The position numbers were made by a program, and so were the translations under genes. Shown piece after piece: positions 51,021-59,915 of a DNA stretch of 64,000 nt. A model generated the notes under the pieces. The model saw only the letters and a program-made list of their open reading frames with translations, had not been told where the DNA came from and ran no database searches. Source of the DNA: Longimicrobiales bacterium. Lineage in GTDB: Bacteria > Gemmatimonadota > Gemmatimonadetes > Longimicrobiales > Gaopeijiaceae. The stretch covers positions 496,001 through 560,000 of the forward strand of contig JAQWPM010000021.1 of assembly GCA_029245345.1 (NCBI GenBank), in the 5' to 3' direction. Each line of letters begins with the position of its first letter. Positions within the stretch are counted from its first letter, which is position 1.

Positions 51021-54000
51021 TTATCGCCCTCCGCCGAACGTCACGCGAACCCCGAACTGCATCTGCCATTGGGAATCTGGTGTGATCACCGTCCACGGGT
51101 CCGGAGACGTCAGCTGACCGTCCTCGTTGCGTTGAGGGAGCACCGCCCCACCCCACCTGGCGGGAAGAGGACTCTCGCAACCGAGTTGACACAGCTCTAG
51201 CAGCGGAACGACAGGGCTGGTCGTCTCGATCTTGCCCCAGCTTCCGTTGACCATGTTGAGCACGTTGATCAGGTCACCCTCGAAGCGAATGTCGCGATCA
51301 CCCATGTGAACCGTGTGGGCCAACCTCAGATCCAACCGGTTCTCCCACGGAGCCCGACAGCCGTTCCGAGCCACAAGCGTCCCCGCGTACTTCTTGAGGC
51401 AATCGTTGTTCTTGATCGCATCCGCCAACAGAATCTGCGTCACCAGCGAGTACGGAGCGCCTTCCCCGAGCCCACTGAGCGTCGCTGGCACATGCACGAG
51501 ATCGTTGAATCGATCGAGGGCTCCACCAACGCCGGGGTAGCCGTCCCCGTTCACATCTCCGTCGTAGACGTAGGAGAACGGGAGGCCCGACTGTCCGGTG
51601 TAGAGGAGCGACAGTTCCGTATCCGGGAGAGACTCGAAGGGAGCCCCGTACATGGCCAGGACGATCTTGTGTGGACGGTCGAAATTCGAGGTCCGCAACG
51701 GCGGCTGATTCACATCGAACTCACTCGGATTGAACCCGAAGTTCGATGCCATATCCGCGAAGGTCAGGCTCGTACGGTCCCAAGAACGCGCGAAGGCATA
51801 GCCGGACTGGATTCCGATTCGGTCCGTGAGTTGGCCGCGAAGTTCCAAGCTCAGTGACGTGGCCCAGTCCTCACCCTCATTGGTGACGAGGAGGACCTGG
51901 TCGAATTCGCTTGTGATGTCTGAGTAATACTTCCGCTCGGTGCCACCCAGCTGCGAGAGCGACGTGTTGCCGCCCTCGAGGTTGCGTTCTTCGATTCCCA
52001 CCTGGTTCAGCGCTTTGTTAAACAGGAAGCCGATCGTGAAGCTCGTGCGGTCGCTCAACTCGTGATCGACCGAAGCTGAGAACTTCAAGTCCTGCGGATA
52101 CTTGAAGCCGTCTTCGAACATGACCACGCTGCTCACGCGGTTGAACGGGATCGTCCCGCCGTCTGGGTCGTAACAACCCGCGGGTTGAGAGCCGACGTTC
52201 AAGGGCGGTGCAGGACGCGCCGGCAGCGGTTCGACGTAATGCCTTCCGCTGCAGGTCAGTGTTGTCGAACGAATGCCGTTGTTGTGGAAGGCATTGGAGA
52301 GCCAGACGTAGGGCACCTGGCCGGCGAACCAGCCGAAGCCACCGCGTACCTGCGTCACACGCAGACCGTCGCTCTGCCAGTTGAAGCCGAAGCGCGGGGA
52401 GAACAAGAAATTACCGCTGGGTAGCTTAGACGTGTCGTATCCGAAGAAATCGAGTACATCGGTGTTCTGCTCCGGAGACGAGAGGACGTAAGGCGCGTCC
52501 ATTCGAATGCCGAACCGCATCGTGAGGCCCTTCCCAGCGTTCATGAGGTGCTGAACGAACGCCCCGACCTCGACGACCTCGAACTTTGCGGCTGGATCCT
52601 GGCCGGGCGCCAACTCAGCGCGTTGGTAGCGCTCCGGCGCGTTGGCCCGAAGGTCCGCCATCGACGGGAAGTAGTACTCACCGGCCGCACCGGGCAGGAA
52701 GCGATGTGCGATGTCGTAGTACGACCCCGTGATTCCGAGGGTGACGACGTCGTCACCCTCACTGCGAATATCCAGACTGTTCGTGGCCCTGATACTCGTC
52801 TGGTCCAGGCCATTGTCCTGGGCGAAGAACTGCCCCCCGACGCGTACCGGCCGATTCAGCGATACATCGCCGATCGAACTTCTCACGTCCACCTCGACCT
52901 GCGGCCAGTCCGTCGTCGGCGCAGACTCGTCAGAGCTGATCTGCACCGTCATGTCGAACTCGTTCGAGAACCGATCACCGAGCGGTGAAAAGAGCTGCAG
53001 GGACGTGATGTTGTTCATCGACGTCCGCTGGACCGTGTTGGACGACAGCTCGTACGGAAGGAAGGCCGAGCGGTTGGGTGACTCGTCGTTCGTAGCGTGT
53101 GAGAACACGTTTCGCAGTGTCAGTCGTGTCCCGTTGTCGAAATTCCAGTCGGAGCGCACAAACACGTTCGAGAGCTGTTGGCTGAGTGGGTAAGCGGCGG
53201 CATTCCCAACATCCACCCCATGATCCGTCTGCATGAGGGACGCAAACTCGTCCATCGACTCTCCGGAGATACGCACGAGTGACTCGGGATCACGGAAGAG
53301 GTTGTAACCCGACGGTGGCTGATTCCGCCGCTCGAACTCAGCCGCAACGAAGAAGTGGCCCTTGTCCAGCACGACCGGACCACCCACGGAGAACGAAAGG
53401 AGGCTCCGGTCCACGCCGGAGGCCGCTACCGGGCCGGTCGGAAGCTGAAGGTCTCCCATAAGCTGCTCGGCTCGGTGAACACCGCCGATCCGCACGCGCC
53501 AGTCGTTCGTCCCGGAACGGGTCACCGCATTCATCACACCACCGGTGAAGCCGGACAGGCGAACATCGAACGGGGCCACCAGCACTTCGTATTGAGCGAC
53601 AGCATCAATGGGGATCAGCTTTGCACCAGCCTGCCCCCCCGGCACCCCGCCTGAGGTCAGGCCGAACATGTCCTTACTGGCCAGGCCATCCACCAAGATG
53701 GCGTTGTAGCGATCGTTCTGCCCCGCTACGGAGAAACCACCGCCTTCCGTGGTCTTCACCAAAGGCGACAAGACAGCCAACTCCATCACGTCACGCGACA
53801 TGATGGGGGTCGCGTCGAGCACCCGCTCGGTCAGCCGCGTCGCCGGACCAATCTGTGTCGGCGTGAAGATCGTGGCGCGCTCGACCGCGACGTCGATCCC
53901 CTGCAGCTCCACTGCCTGCTCCTGCATGACATATTCCATGGTGAACGTCTCGCCCACGGCGAGTCGAATCCCTTCGACTCGCCCCTCAGAATACCCGAGG

Positions 54001-54260
54001 TGCTGGATGGAGACCGAGTACGGGCCCCCCGGCTGAAGGAGCAGAACAAGGAAAGCCCCGTTCGCGTTCGTCAGACCCGACCGCGACGCGCCCGTCTCGT
54101 CGTGACGGATGACGACCGTCCCACCGACGAGGATCGAACCGTCTTGAGCAGTGACGAAGCCGCGAATGGCAGACGTCGTGCGCGATTGGGCGTGAGCGGC
54201 CGAAGGAATGGCGAGCGCCAATGCCGCGACCACGGCGAAGGTGCGCAAACAGAATTGCAT
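51021..54260 (-). CDS. Oar-like TonB-dependent receptor with N-terminal carboxypeptidase-regulatory-like domain
   Basis: 1079 residues from 54260 (MQFCLRTFAVVAALALAIPSAAHAQ, Sec signal). Domains: CarboxypepD_reg-like beta sandwich at about 25-110 (AIRGFVTAQDGSILVGGTVVIRH, GLTNANGAFLVLLLQPGGPYSVSIQ), plug (ATRLTERVLDATPIMSRDVMEL, NAILVDGLASKDMF), then a long beta barrel ending MQFGVRVTFGGGR. The form matches Oar-like TonB-dependent receptors. It would take up a large or complex ligand with TonB energy. The ORF up to 54764 is an artefact overlapping the amidase. Confidence 0.9.
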   Translation of the reverse strand: MQFCLRTFAVVAALALAIPSAAHAQSRTTSAIRGFVTAQDGSILVGGTVVIRHDETGASRSGLTNANGAFLVLLLQPGGPYSVSIQHLGYSEGRVEGIRLAVGETFTMEYVMQEQAVELQGIDVAVERATIFTPTQIGPATRLTERVLDATPIMSRDVMELAVLSPLVKTTEGGGFSVAGQNDRYNAILVDGLASKDMFGLTSGGVPGGQAGAKLIPIDAVAQYEVLVAPFDVRLSGFTGGVMNAVTRSGTNDWRVRIGGVHRAEQLMGDLQLPTGPVAASGVDRSLLSFSVGGPVVLDKGHFFVAAEFERRNQPPSGYNLFRDPESLVRISGESMDEFASLMQTDHGVDVGNAAAYPLSQQLSNVFVRSDWNFDNGTRLTLRNVFSHATNDESPNRSAFLPYELSSNTVQRTSMNNITSLQLFSPLGDRFSNEFDMTVQISSDESAPTTDWPQVEVDVRSSIGDVSLNRPVRVGGQFFAQDNGLDQTSIRATNSLDIRSEGDDVVTLGITGSYYDIAHRFLPGAAGEYYFPSMADLRANAPERYQRAELAPGQDPAAKFEVVEVGAFVQHLMNAGKGLTMRFGIRMDAPYVLSSPEQNTDVLDFFGYDTSKLPSGNFLFSPRFGFNWQSDGLRVTQVRGGFGWFAGQVPYVWLSNAFHNNGIRSTTLTCSGRHYVEPLPARPAPPLNVGSQPAGCYDPDGGTIPFNRVSSVVMFEDGFKYPQDLKFSASVDHELSDRTSFTIGFLFNKALNQVGIEERNLEGGNTSLSQLGGTERKYYSDITSEFDQVLLVTNEGEDWATSLSLELRGQLTDRIGIQSGYAFARSWDRTSLTFADMASNFGFNPSEFDVNQPPLRTSNFDRPHKIVLAMYGAPFESLPDTELSLLYTGQSGLPFSYVYDGDVNGDGYPGVGGALDRFNDLVHVPATLSGLGEGAPYSLVTQILLADAIKNNDCLKKYAGTLVARNGCRAPWENRLDLRLAHTVHMGDRDIRFEGDLINVLNMVNGSWGKIETTSPVVPLLELCQLGCESPLPARWGGAVLPQRNEDGQLTSPDPWTVITPDSQWQMQFGVRVTFGGGR

Positions 54261-54412
54261 GAGACCTCGAGTGGCCGGGTGGGTCGTGGCGGACGGCGGA
54301 CCTACGGTGCTCCTGCGGATCACCGCAAGACTGTTGTAATACCTACAAACACTAAGACAAGGCAGCCCCGCAAAACGCTGGCGCGATTCACGGTTCATGG
54401 TGATGATGAGGC

Positions 54413-55837
54413 ATGAATTCGAGCGATGCGAAGGTGGCCAAAGAGCCCATCGATCAGTCCATCGAACGAGTCGCTGCGGCGCTTCGTTCAGGAAATCTTT
54501 CCGCCGTCGAACTCGCGGAATCAGCCATCGCCAGTCACGGCCAACACGGACAACGGCTCCACGCCTACAGGGCTTTCGACAGCGAGTCGGCTCGCAGGGC
54601 GGCTCGCACCGCAGACGAGCGTCTCCAGCGAGGGGATGCTCCTCCGTTCTGCGGCATCCCAGTCTCGGTGAAGGATCTATACGGGGTAAGCGGCTTCGAC
54701 ACCTTCGCCGGAAGTGCCAGAGCACTTCCAGCGCCGTGGACCCAGGACGCGTGGCTCGTCGCACGGCTGCGTGAACAGGGCGCCGTCATCATGGGGAAGA
54801 CGCATACCGTCGAGTTTGCCTACGGCGCGATTGGGGCAAACCCGCACTGGGGTGCCCCTCGGAATCCCTGGGATGCAGATGTGCACCGTATCACCGGAGG
54901 CTCCTCGTCCGGAGCGGGGGTGAGTCTCTGGGAGGGATCAGCGCTTCTGGCGCTCGGATCCGACACAGGGGGTTCCATCCGAATCCCCGCCGCGATGACC
55001 GGCACCGTGGGTCACAAGATCACGCATGCCCGATGGAGCGTTGAAGGAGTCGTGCCCCTCAGCACCACGCTCGACACGGTTGGGGGACTGACCCGGACCG
55101 TCGAAGACGCCATCTATTTTTTCGGCTCACTCGATCCTGAATGGGGAGATCCACAGCAACTCCGGCTCCAACTCGCCACCCTCCCCGCTGCCGGGCTGCG
55201 TGTCGCGATGCCGACGTGTACGATCTGGGATGACTGTCAGACAGACATCGCTGACGTCCTTCACGGAGCGATCGGAAGGCTGGGGGCCGCCGGCTGGGGT
55301 GTCGGAGCGGTAGACGGCACACTCCTCGATGAGGCCCAACACCTCTATATGAACGGCGGGATCGCGGGCGCAGAGTGCATGGCTTTTCTGAAACGGGACC
55401 TGCCGGAGTGGATCGATATTCTGGACCCGATCGTGGGATCTCGCCTTGCCCATGCTCCCGAACTGGGCGGCGATCAGTACAGATCGTCTGTGGCACGACG
55501 GGCTCAACTCATGAGCCGAACCGAGGCTCTGTTTGCCGAGGCTGACGTCCTGGCCCTTCCTGCCTCCATGGCCACACCCGCGCCGCTGGCCGAACTGGCA
55601 GATCTTGACGCCTACGGCGCAGCCAACGTCACCGCGCTCCGGCCCACCTGCCCCGCGAGCATGCTCGGCCTGTGTGCGATCACGCTCCCAGTCGGGCTCG
55701 ATGCCTCAGGCATGCCAGTCGGGCTCCAGTTCGTCGCGCCACGGGGGCACGACGAGGCGCTTTTGGGTGCGGCTCTAGCCGTGGAACGCGCCTTGGGTCC
55801 GGCGACCGACTTGCTAGGAAGACCCCCGGGCCTATAG
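54413..55837 (+). CDS. Amidase-signature hydrolase
   Basis: 474 residues, no signal peptide. Ser-cisSer-Lys triad: Lys87 in GIPVSVKDLYGV, cis-Ser in GGSSSGAG (164-166) and Ser188 in DTGGSIRIPAA. The scaffold QDAWLVARLREQGAVIMGKTHTVEFAYGA and the C-terminal CAITLPVGLDASGMPVGLQFVAP are normal for the family. Probably a general carboxamidase; the residues of GatA specific to tRNA-dependent amidation are not obvious, and no gatB or gatC is adjacent. Start has only a weak ribosome-binding site. Confidence 0.9.
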   Translation: MNSSDAKVAKEPIDQSIERVAAALRSGNLSAVELAESAIASHGQHGQRLHAYRAFDSESARRAARTADERLQRGDAPPFCGIPVSVKDLYGVSGFDTFAGSARALPAPWTQDAWLVARLREQGAVIMGKTHTVEFAYGAIGANPHWGAPRNPWDADVHRITGGSSSGAGVSLWEGSALLALGSDTGGSIRIPAAMTGTVGHKITHARWSVEGVVPLSTTLDTVGGLTRTVEDAIYFFGSLDPEWGDPQQLRLQLATLPAAGLRVAMPTCTIWDDCQTDIADVLHGAIGRLGAAGWGVGAVDGTLLDEAQHLYMNGGIAGAECMAFLKRDLPEWIDILDPIVGSRLAHAPELGGDQYRSSVARRAQLMSRTEALFAEADVLALPASMATPAPLAELADLDAYGAANVTALRPTCPASMLGLCAITLPVGLDASGMPVGLQFVAPRGHDEALLGAALAVERALGPATDLLGRPPGL

Positions 55838-55992
55838 GGATCGCCGTAGCGGCTCACGGCTCCGGCGCGCGCCAAACCCTTGCGCCGGCCCGCGCGCGCG
55901 CGGAAGCTGATCCCCTGATATCACTGCGCCGATTCGGCGTGGCGCCCTCGTTCGCGCCCGCCACGGCTGAGCCAGACTCCCCTGGAGCCGAT

Positions 55993-58900
55993 ATGTCCCG
56001 TTTGTCCCGTTCCGGCCTGTTCTTATTGGTCGCCTGTGCGGCCATCTCCCTGCCCGCGCCAGCGACCGCCCAAGACGACACCCCAGCCGTAGACCCGGCC
56101 ACGTTCCAGTCGATGGCATGGCGTTCGATCGGCCCCTATCGAGGCGGCCGTTCCGTCGCGAGTACCGGAGTCGTGGGTGACCCCCAGATGTACTACATGG
56201 GCACCGTCGGCGGCGGCATTTGGAAGACCACCGACGCCGGCATCACATGGAACAACATCTCGGACGGGCAGCTGGGCACATCGTCTGTGGGTGCGATCGC
56301 GGTCTCCGAATCGGACCCGAACGTCATCTATGTGGGCATGGGTGAGCACGCCACACGTGGTGTGATGACCTCACACGGGGACGGCGTCTATAAGTCGACG
56401 GACGCGGGCCGCACCTGGACGAACATGGGACTGCCCCGCAGTCGGCACATCTCACGGGTGCGCATCCATCCCAAAAACCCGGACCTCGTCTACGTGGCAG
56501 TCCAGGGTGCAGCATACGGGGCCAACCCCGAGCGTGGGCTCTACCGCTCCGCGGACGGCGGCGAGACGTGGGAGCATATCCTCTACGTGAGTGAGGACGC
56601 AGGTGCGTCCGATCTTTCTATGGACATGAACAACCCACGCATTCTGTACGCAGCGTTTTGGCACAACCGACGCCTTCCCTGGCAGGTCCAGAGCGGCGGA
56701 GAAGGCAGCGGGCTCTGGAAGTCCACGGACGGGGGTGACAGCTGGAACAAGTTGGAGAACGGACTGCCCGACGAGATGGGCAAGACCTCCATCGACGTGT
56801 CTCGGGCTAACTCGGACCGTGTCTTCGCGATCGTCGAAGCCGATCCCGGTGGTGGCATCTTCCGCTCGGACGACGGTGGCGCCTCGTGGGAGCTCACGAG
56901 TGACAACTGGTCGGCCCGCGCACGTGCCTGGTACTACATCGAGATCTTCGCGGACCCTCAGGACGACGAGACGGTCTACGTCCTGAACGCGCCTATGATG
57001 AAGTCGATCGATGGTGGGCGGACGTTCAACCGGGTCCAGGTTCGCCACGGTGACACCCACGATCTGTGGATCAGCCCGGACGACAACGAGACAATGATCA
57101 ACGCGAACGACGGCGGAGCACACGTCTCGTTCAACGCTGGAGACAGCTGGTCGCAGCTCGACAACCAGCCGACCTCTCAGTTCTACCGGGTGAACGTGGA
57201 CAATCGCTTCCCCTACTACATCTACGGCGGCCAGCAGGACAACAGTTCCGTGGCGATCGCGAGCGCGGGGATTGGCGGTGTGACGTGGAAAGACTGGTAC
57301 GCCGTGGGCGGTTGTGAAAGCGCCTACACAGCCTTCGATCCGGACGACCCACGCTTCGTGTATGCCGGTTGTTACATGGGCATCATCAGCGAGTACGATC
57401 ACCAGACGAAGGGCCAGCGCGACGTAGGTGTCTACCCGGTGATGCCAGCTGCGCTTCAGGGCCGCGAGATGAAGTACCGCTACAACTGGAACGCGCCCAT
57501 CATCGCCTCTCCCCACAACTACGAGAGGATCTACCACGCCTCGAATCACCTGGTCGTCACCGAGGACCGCGGCATGACGTGGCAGGAGATTAGCCCGGAT
57601 CTCACACGTGACGACGACGAGCACCAGGGCTACGGTGGCGGACCGATCACAAATGAGGGTGCCGGGGGTGAGATCTATGGCACCATCTACTACGTGGTGG
57701 AATCGGAACACGAGGCCGGGACGATCTACACAGGCTCAGACGACGGTCTTATTCATGTCACACGCGATTCAGGGCAGACCTGGACCAACGTCACGCCGGG
57801 CGACCTCGAGGAAGGCCAGATCAACTCGATGGAGGTCTCACCTCACGATCCGGCGACCGTGTACGCCGCTTATACGCGCTACAAGTTCAACGACTTCACC
57901 CCACACTTGCTGGTCAGCAACGACTACGGCGAGAACTGGGAAGACCGGACCACCGGCATCCCGGAAGAGGCTTGGGTGAAAGTCGTCCGGGAGGACCCGG
58001 TCCGGCCCGGCCTGCTCTACATGGGTACCGAGACGGGGATCTTCGCTTCGTGGGACCAAGGCGAGAACTGGCAGCCCATGCAGCTGAACCTGCCCAACAC
58101 CCCCATAAACGACCTCATCGTGCAGCGTCGCGAGAACGATCTCGTAGCCGCGACATCGGGTCGATCGTTCTGGATCTTGGACGACCTCACCCCCATGCAG
58201 AACGCAACGAACGTTGAGGGAAGCGAGAGCTACCTGCTGCCCCCCCGCCATGCGTACCGGCTGGCCAGCGGTGGCTTTGGGGGCTTCGCTGAGAATGTGG
58301 GTCAGAATCCCCCGTCGGGCGCGATCGTACAGTACTACATGGCAGAAGAACCCGCGGAGGGTGACTCCGTAACCGTCGAAATCATGTCAACGGCGGGTGA
58401 GATCATCCGCACGTACTCGACACATCCAGATGAAGACGTCAGTCCTGGGGCGCAACCCATAACTGTGGAAGCCGGGCACAATCGTCTGGCTTGGAACCTG
58501 CGCCACGAGCAGATCCCCAACATCCCGGGCGCCTACGTCTTCGGTTCACTCGCCGGTCGGCGTGTCATTCCAGGCACGTACCAGGTGCGTCTGACCGCCG
58601 GTGACTTCACGCAGACGCAGTCTCTCGAGGTCCGTAAGGATCCACGTGTTGACGCGACAATGGCGGAGTACGTCGAGCAGGATCAGTTCGTAGCCCAAGT
58701 AGCGCGCGAACTGACCGACATCCATCACGCGGCCATCGACGTCAATGATGTGGACGACCAGGTCGAGACGCTCATGGGGCGCATCGAGGGCCGTGACGGA
58801 GCCGACGTGGTTGGGGAAGCAGCCGACGCGCTCATGGAAGAGCTCACCACCGTCGCGGATTCACTCTATCAGGCACGCGTGGTGGATGGGCAGACCGTGA

Positions 58901-59145
58901 TCAACTTCCCATCTCGTCTCAAGTTCCAATACGTCGTGCTCCACGGGAACGCCGAGGGCGCCGAGACCGGTGTGTCTCGCGGCTCGGAAGACGTACTGAG
59001 TGACCTGAGAGTCCGCTGGACTAGCCACGACGCCACGGTACGTCAGTTGCTCGGGCCTCGGCTGGATGAGTTCAACCGACTCCTCGCCGAGCACGGCTTC
59101 GGGGCGATCATCCGTCCACCGGAACGCAGAAGGACCATCAGCTGA
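55993..59145 (+). CDS. Secreted VPS10/sortilin-like beta-propeller protein
   Basis: 1050 residues from 55993, GGAG 5 nt upstream, Sec signal (RSGLFLLVACAAISLPAPATAQ). The first ~700 residues are a VPS10-like 10-bladed propeller: FQSMAWRSIGPYRGGRSVAS, GTVGGGIWKTTDAGITWNN, GVYKSTDAGRTWTNM and GLWKSTDGGDSWNK, with repeated Asp-box (SxDxGxTW) motifs. The C-terminal part (LTAGDFTQTQSLEVRKDPRV) is Ig-like and helical. Databases call such proteins glycosyl hydrolases, but the Asp-boxes are structural and the substrate is unknown. The continuous frame upstream to 55672 overlaps the amidase. Confidence 0.9.
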   Translation: MSRLSRSGLFLLVACAAISLPAPATAQDDTPAVDPATFQSMAWRSIGPYRGGRSVASTGVVGDPQMYYMGTVGGGIWKTTDAGITWNNISDGQLGTSSVGAIAVSESDPNVIYVGMGEHATRGVMTSHGDGVYKSTDAGRTWTNMGLPRSRHISRVRIHPKNPDLVYVAVQGAAYGANPERGLYRSADGGETWEHILYVSEDAGASDLSMDMNNPRILYAAFWHNRRLPWQVQSGGEGSGLWKSTDGGDSWNKLENGLPDEMGKTSIDVSRANSDRVFAIVEADPGGGIFRSDDGGASWELTSDNWSARARAWYYIEIFADPQDDETVYVLNAPMMKSIDGGRTFNRVQVRHGDTHDLWISPDDNETMINANDGGAHVSFNAGDSWSQLDNQPTSQFYRVNVDNRFPYYIYGGQQDNSSVAIASAGIGGVTWKDWYAVGGCESAYTAFDPDDPRFVYAGCYMGIISEYDHQTKGQRDVGVYPVMPAALQGREMKYRYNWNAPIIASPHNYERIYHASNHLVVTEDRGMTWQEISPDLTRDDDEHQGYGGGPITNEGAGGEIYGTIYYVVESEHEAGTIYTGSDDGLIHVTRDSGQTWTNVTPGDLEEGQINSMEVSPHDPATVYAAYTRYKFNDFTPHLLVSNDYGENWEDRTTGIPEEAWVKVVREDPVRPGLLYMGTETGIFASWDQGENWQPMQLNLPNTPINDLIVQRRENDLVAATSGRSFWILDDLTPMQNATNVEGSESYLLPPRHAYRLASGGFGGFAENVGQNPPSGAIVQYYMAEEPAEGDSVTVEIMSTAGEIIRTYSTHPDEDVSPGAQPITVEAGHNRLAWNLRHEQIPNIPGAYVFGSLAGRRVIPGTYQVRLTAGDFTQTQSLEVRKDPRVDATMAEYVEQDQFVAQVARELTDIHHAAIDVNDVDDQVETLMGRIEGRDGADVVGEAADALMEELTTVADSLYQARVVDGQTVINFPSRLKFQYVVLHGNAEGAETGVSRGSEDVLSDLRVRWTSHDATVRQLLGPRLDEFNRLLAEHGFGAIIRPPERRRTIS

Positions 59146-59155
59146 GGGCCGCCCC

Positions 59156-59842
59156 GTGACGCCCCAGGAACTCGAGCGATACGATAAAATCGGGCGCAGC
59201 CTCGATGGGCTCGTGCCGGTGTGTTGGCAGAAGCGCGCGTTGGACATTCTCCTGTCCTTCGCGCTGCTTCTGCTCTTCTCGCCCCTCTTTCTGGCCATCC
59301 TCGTCGCGCTCGTGCTTGAAGGCCTCTTCATTCCGCGGCACCGGGGGCCGTTCTTCTTGACCGAAGAGCGTGGCTCGGAGGGGCGTGTCTTCCACCTCCT
59401 CAAGTTCCGCATCGTTCGCATGGATGTATTCCATGAGATCCGGGCGACTCAGAAGTACCAACACATCAAACCCATGGAACGGGATCCCGCCAACGTCACC
59501 AAGGTGGGGAAGATTCTAAAAGACTTCTATTTGGATGAGCTGCCCCAACTGTTCACAATCCTCGTGGGTGAAATGAGCTTCGTCGGCCCTCGCCCCTGGC
59601 CGCTCGAGCCGTACTACGAGGAGCTCGAGGAGGGCGTCTTTCGAAAGCGCTTGATACGGCCCGGGCTGACCGGACTAGTCCAGGCCAACAAGGGCATCAA
59701 GGACGGCCCCAGCGAGTGGCAACTCGACTTCGCCTACATCGGCTTCATGCACGACGAGCCCAGCGGGTGGAAAAAGCTCGCGTTCGATCTCCAGGTGCTG
59801 ACGCGGTCGACAAAAACGGTTTCCGAGGGGAAGGGCCTCTAG
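59156..59842 (+). CDS. Bacterial sugar transferase (undecaprenyl-phosphate glycosyl-1-phosphate transferase-like)
   Basis: 228 residues from a GTG at 59156 with GAGGG 7 nt upstream, placed 10 nt after the VPS10-like stop. One N-terminal TM segment (ALDILLSFALLLLFSPLFLAILVALV), then the PF02397 catalytic part: GSEGRVFHLLKFRIVRMD, KVGKILKDFYLDELPQLFTIL, EMSFVGPRPWP and RPGLTGLVQAN, all conserved. It would link a sugar phosphate to undecaprenyl phosphate to start polysaccharide or glycan synthesis. No other glycan genes adjoin, so its pathway is unclear. Confidence 0.88.
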   Translation: MTPQELERYDKIGRSLDGLVPVCWQKRALDILLSFALLLLFSPLFLAILVALVLEGLFIPRHRGPFFLTEERGSEGRVFHLLKFRIVRMDVFHEIRATQKYQHIKPMERDPANVTKVGKILKDFYLDELPQLFTILVGEMSFVGPRPWPLEPYYEELEEGVFRKRLIRPGLTGLVQANKGIKDGPSEWQLDFAYIGFMHDEPSGWKKLAFDLQVLTRSTKTVSEGKGL

Positions 59843-59915
59843 TCTTTTCTGGTGGGAGCCTACCATCCGGCCTACTTTCGACGGCGTAGCTCAGGGACCC
59901 CGAACGGAACTCAAT

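Noticed and set aside
54334-54348. TTGTA-N5-TACAA palindrome upstream of the TonB-dependent receptor
   Set aside because: Only 5-bp arms, compatible with chance in an AT-richer promoter region.
54261-54764. 168-codon N-terminal extension of the TonB-dependent receptor
   Set aside because: It runs antisense through the amidase gene and has no signal peptide; MQFCLRTFAVVAALALAIPS at 54260 is a perfect Sec start.
55672-55992. Open frame continuing upstream of the VPS10-like ATG, overlapping the amidase
   Set aside because: The translation is Arg/Ala-rich without domain homology; signal peptide and Shine-Dalgarno support 55993.
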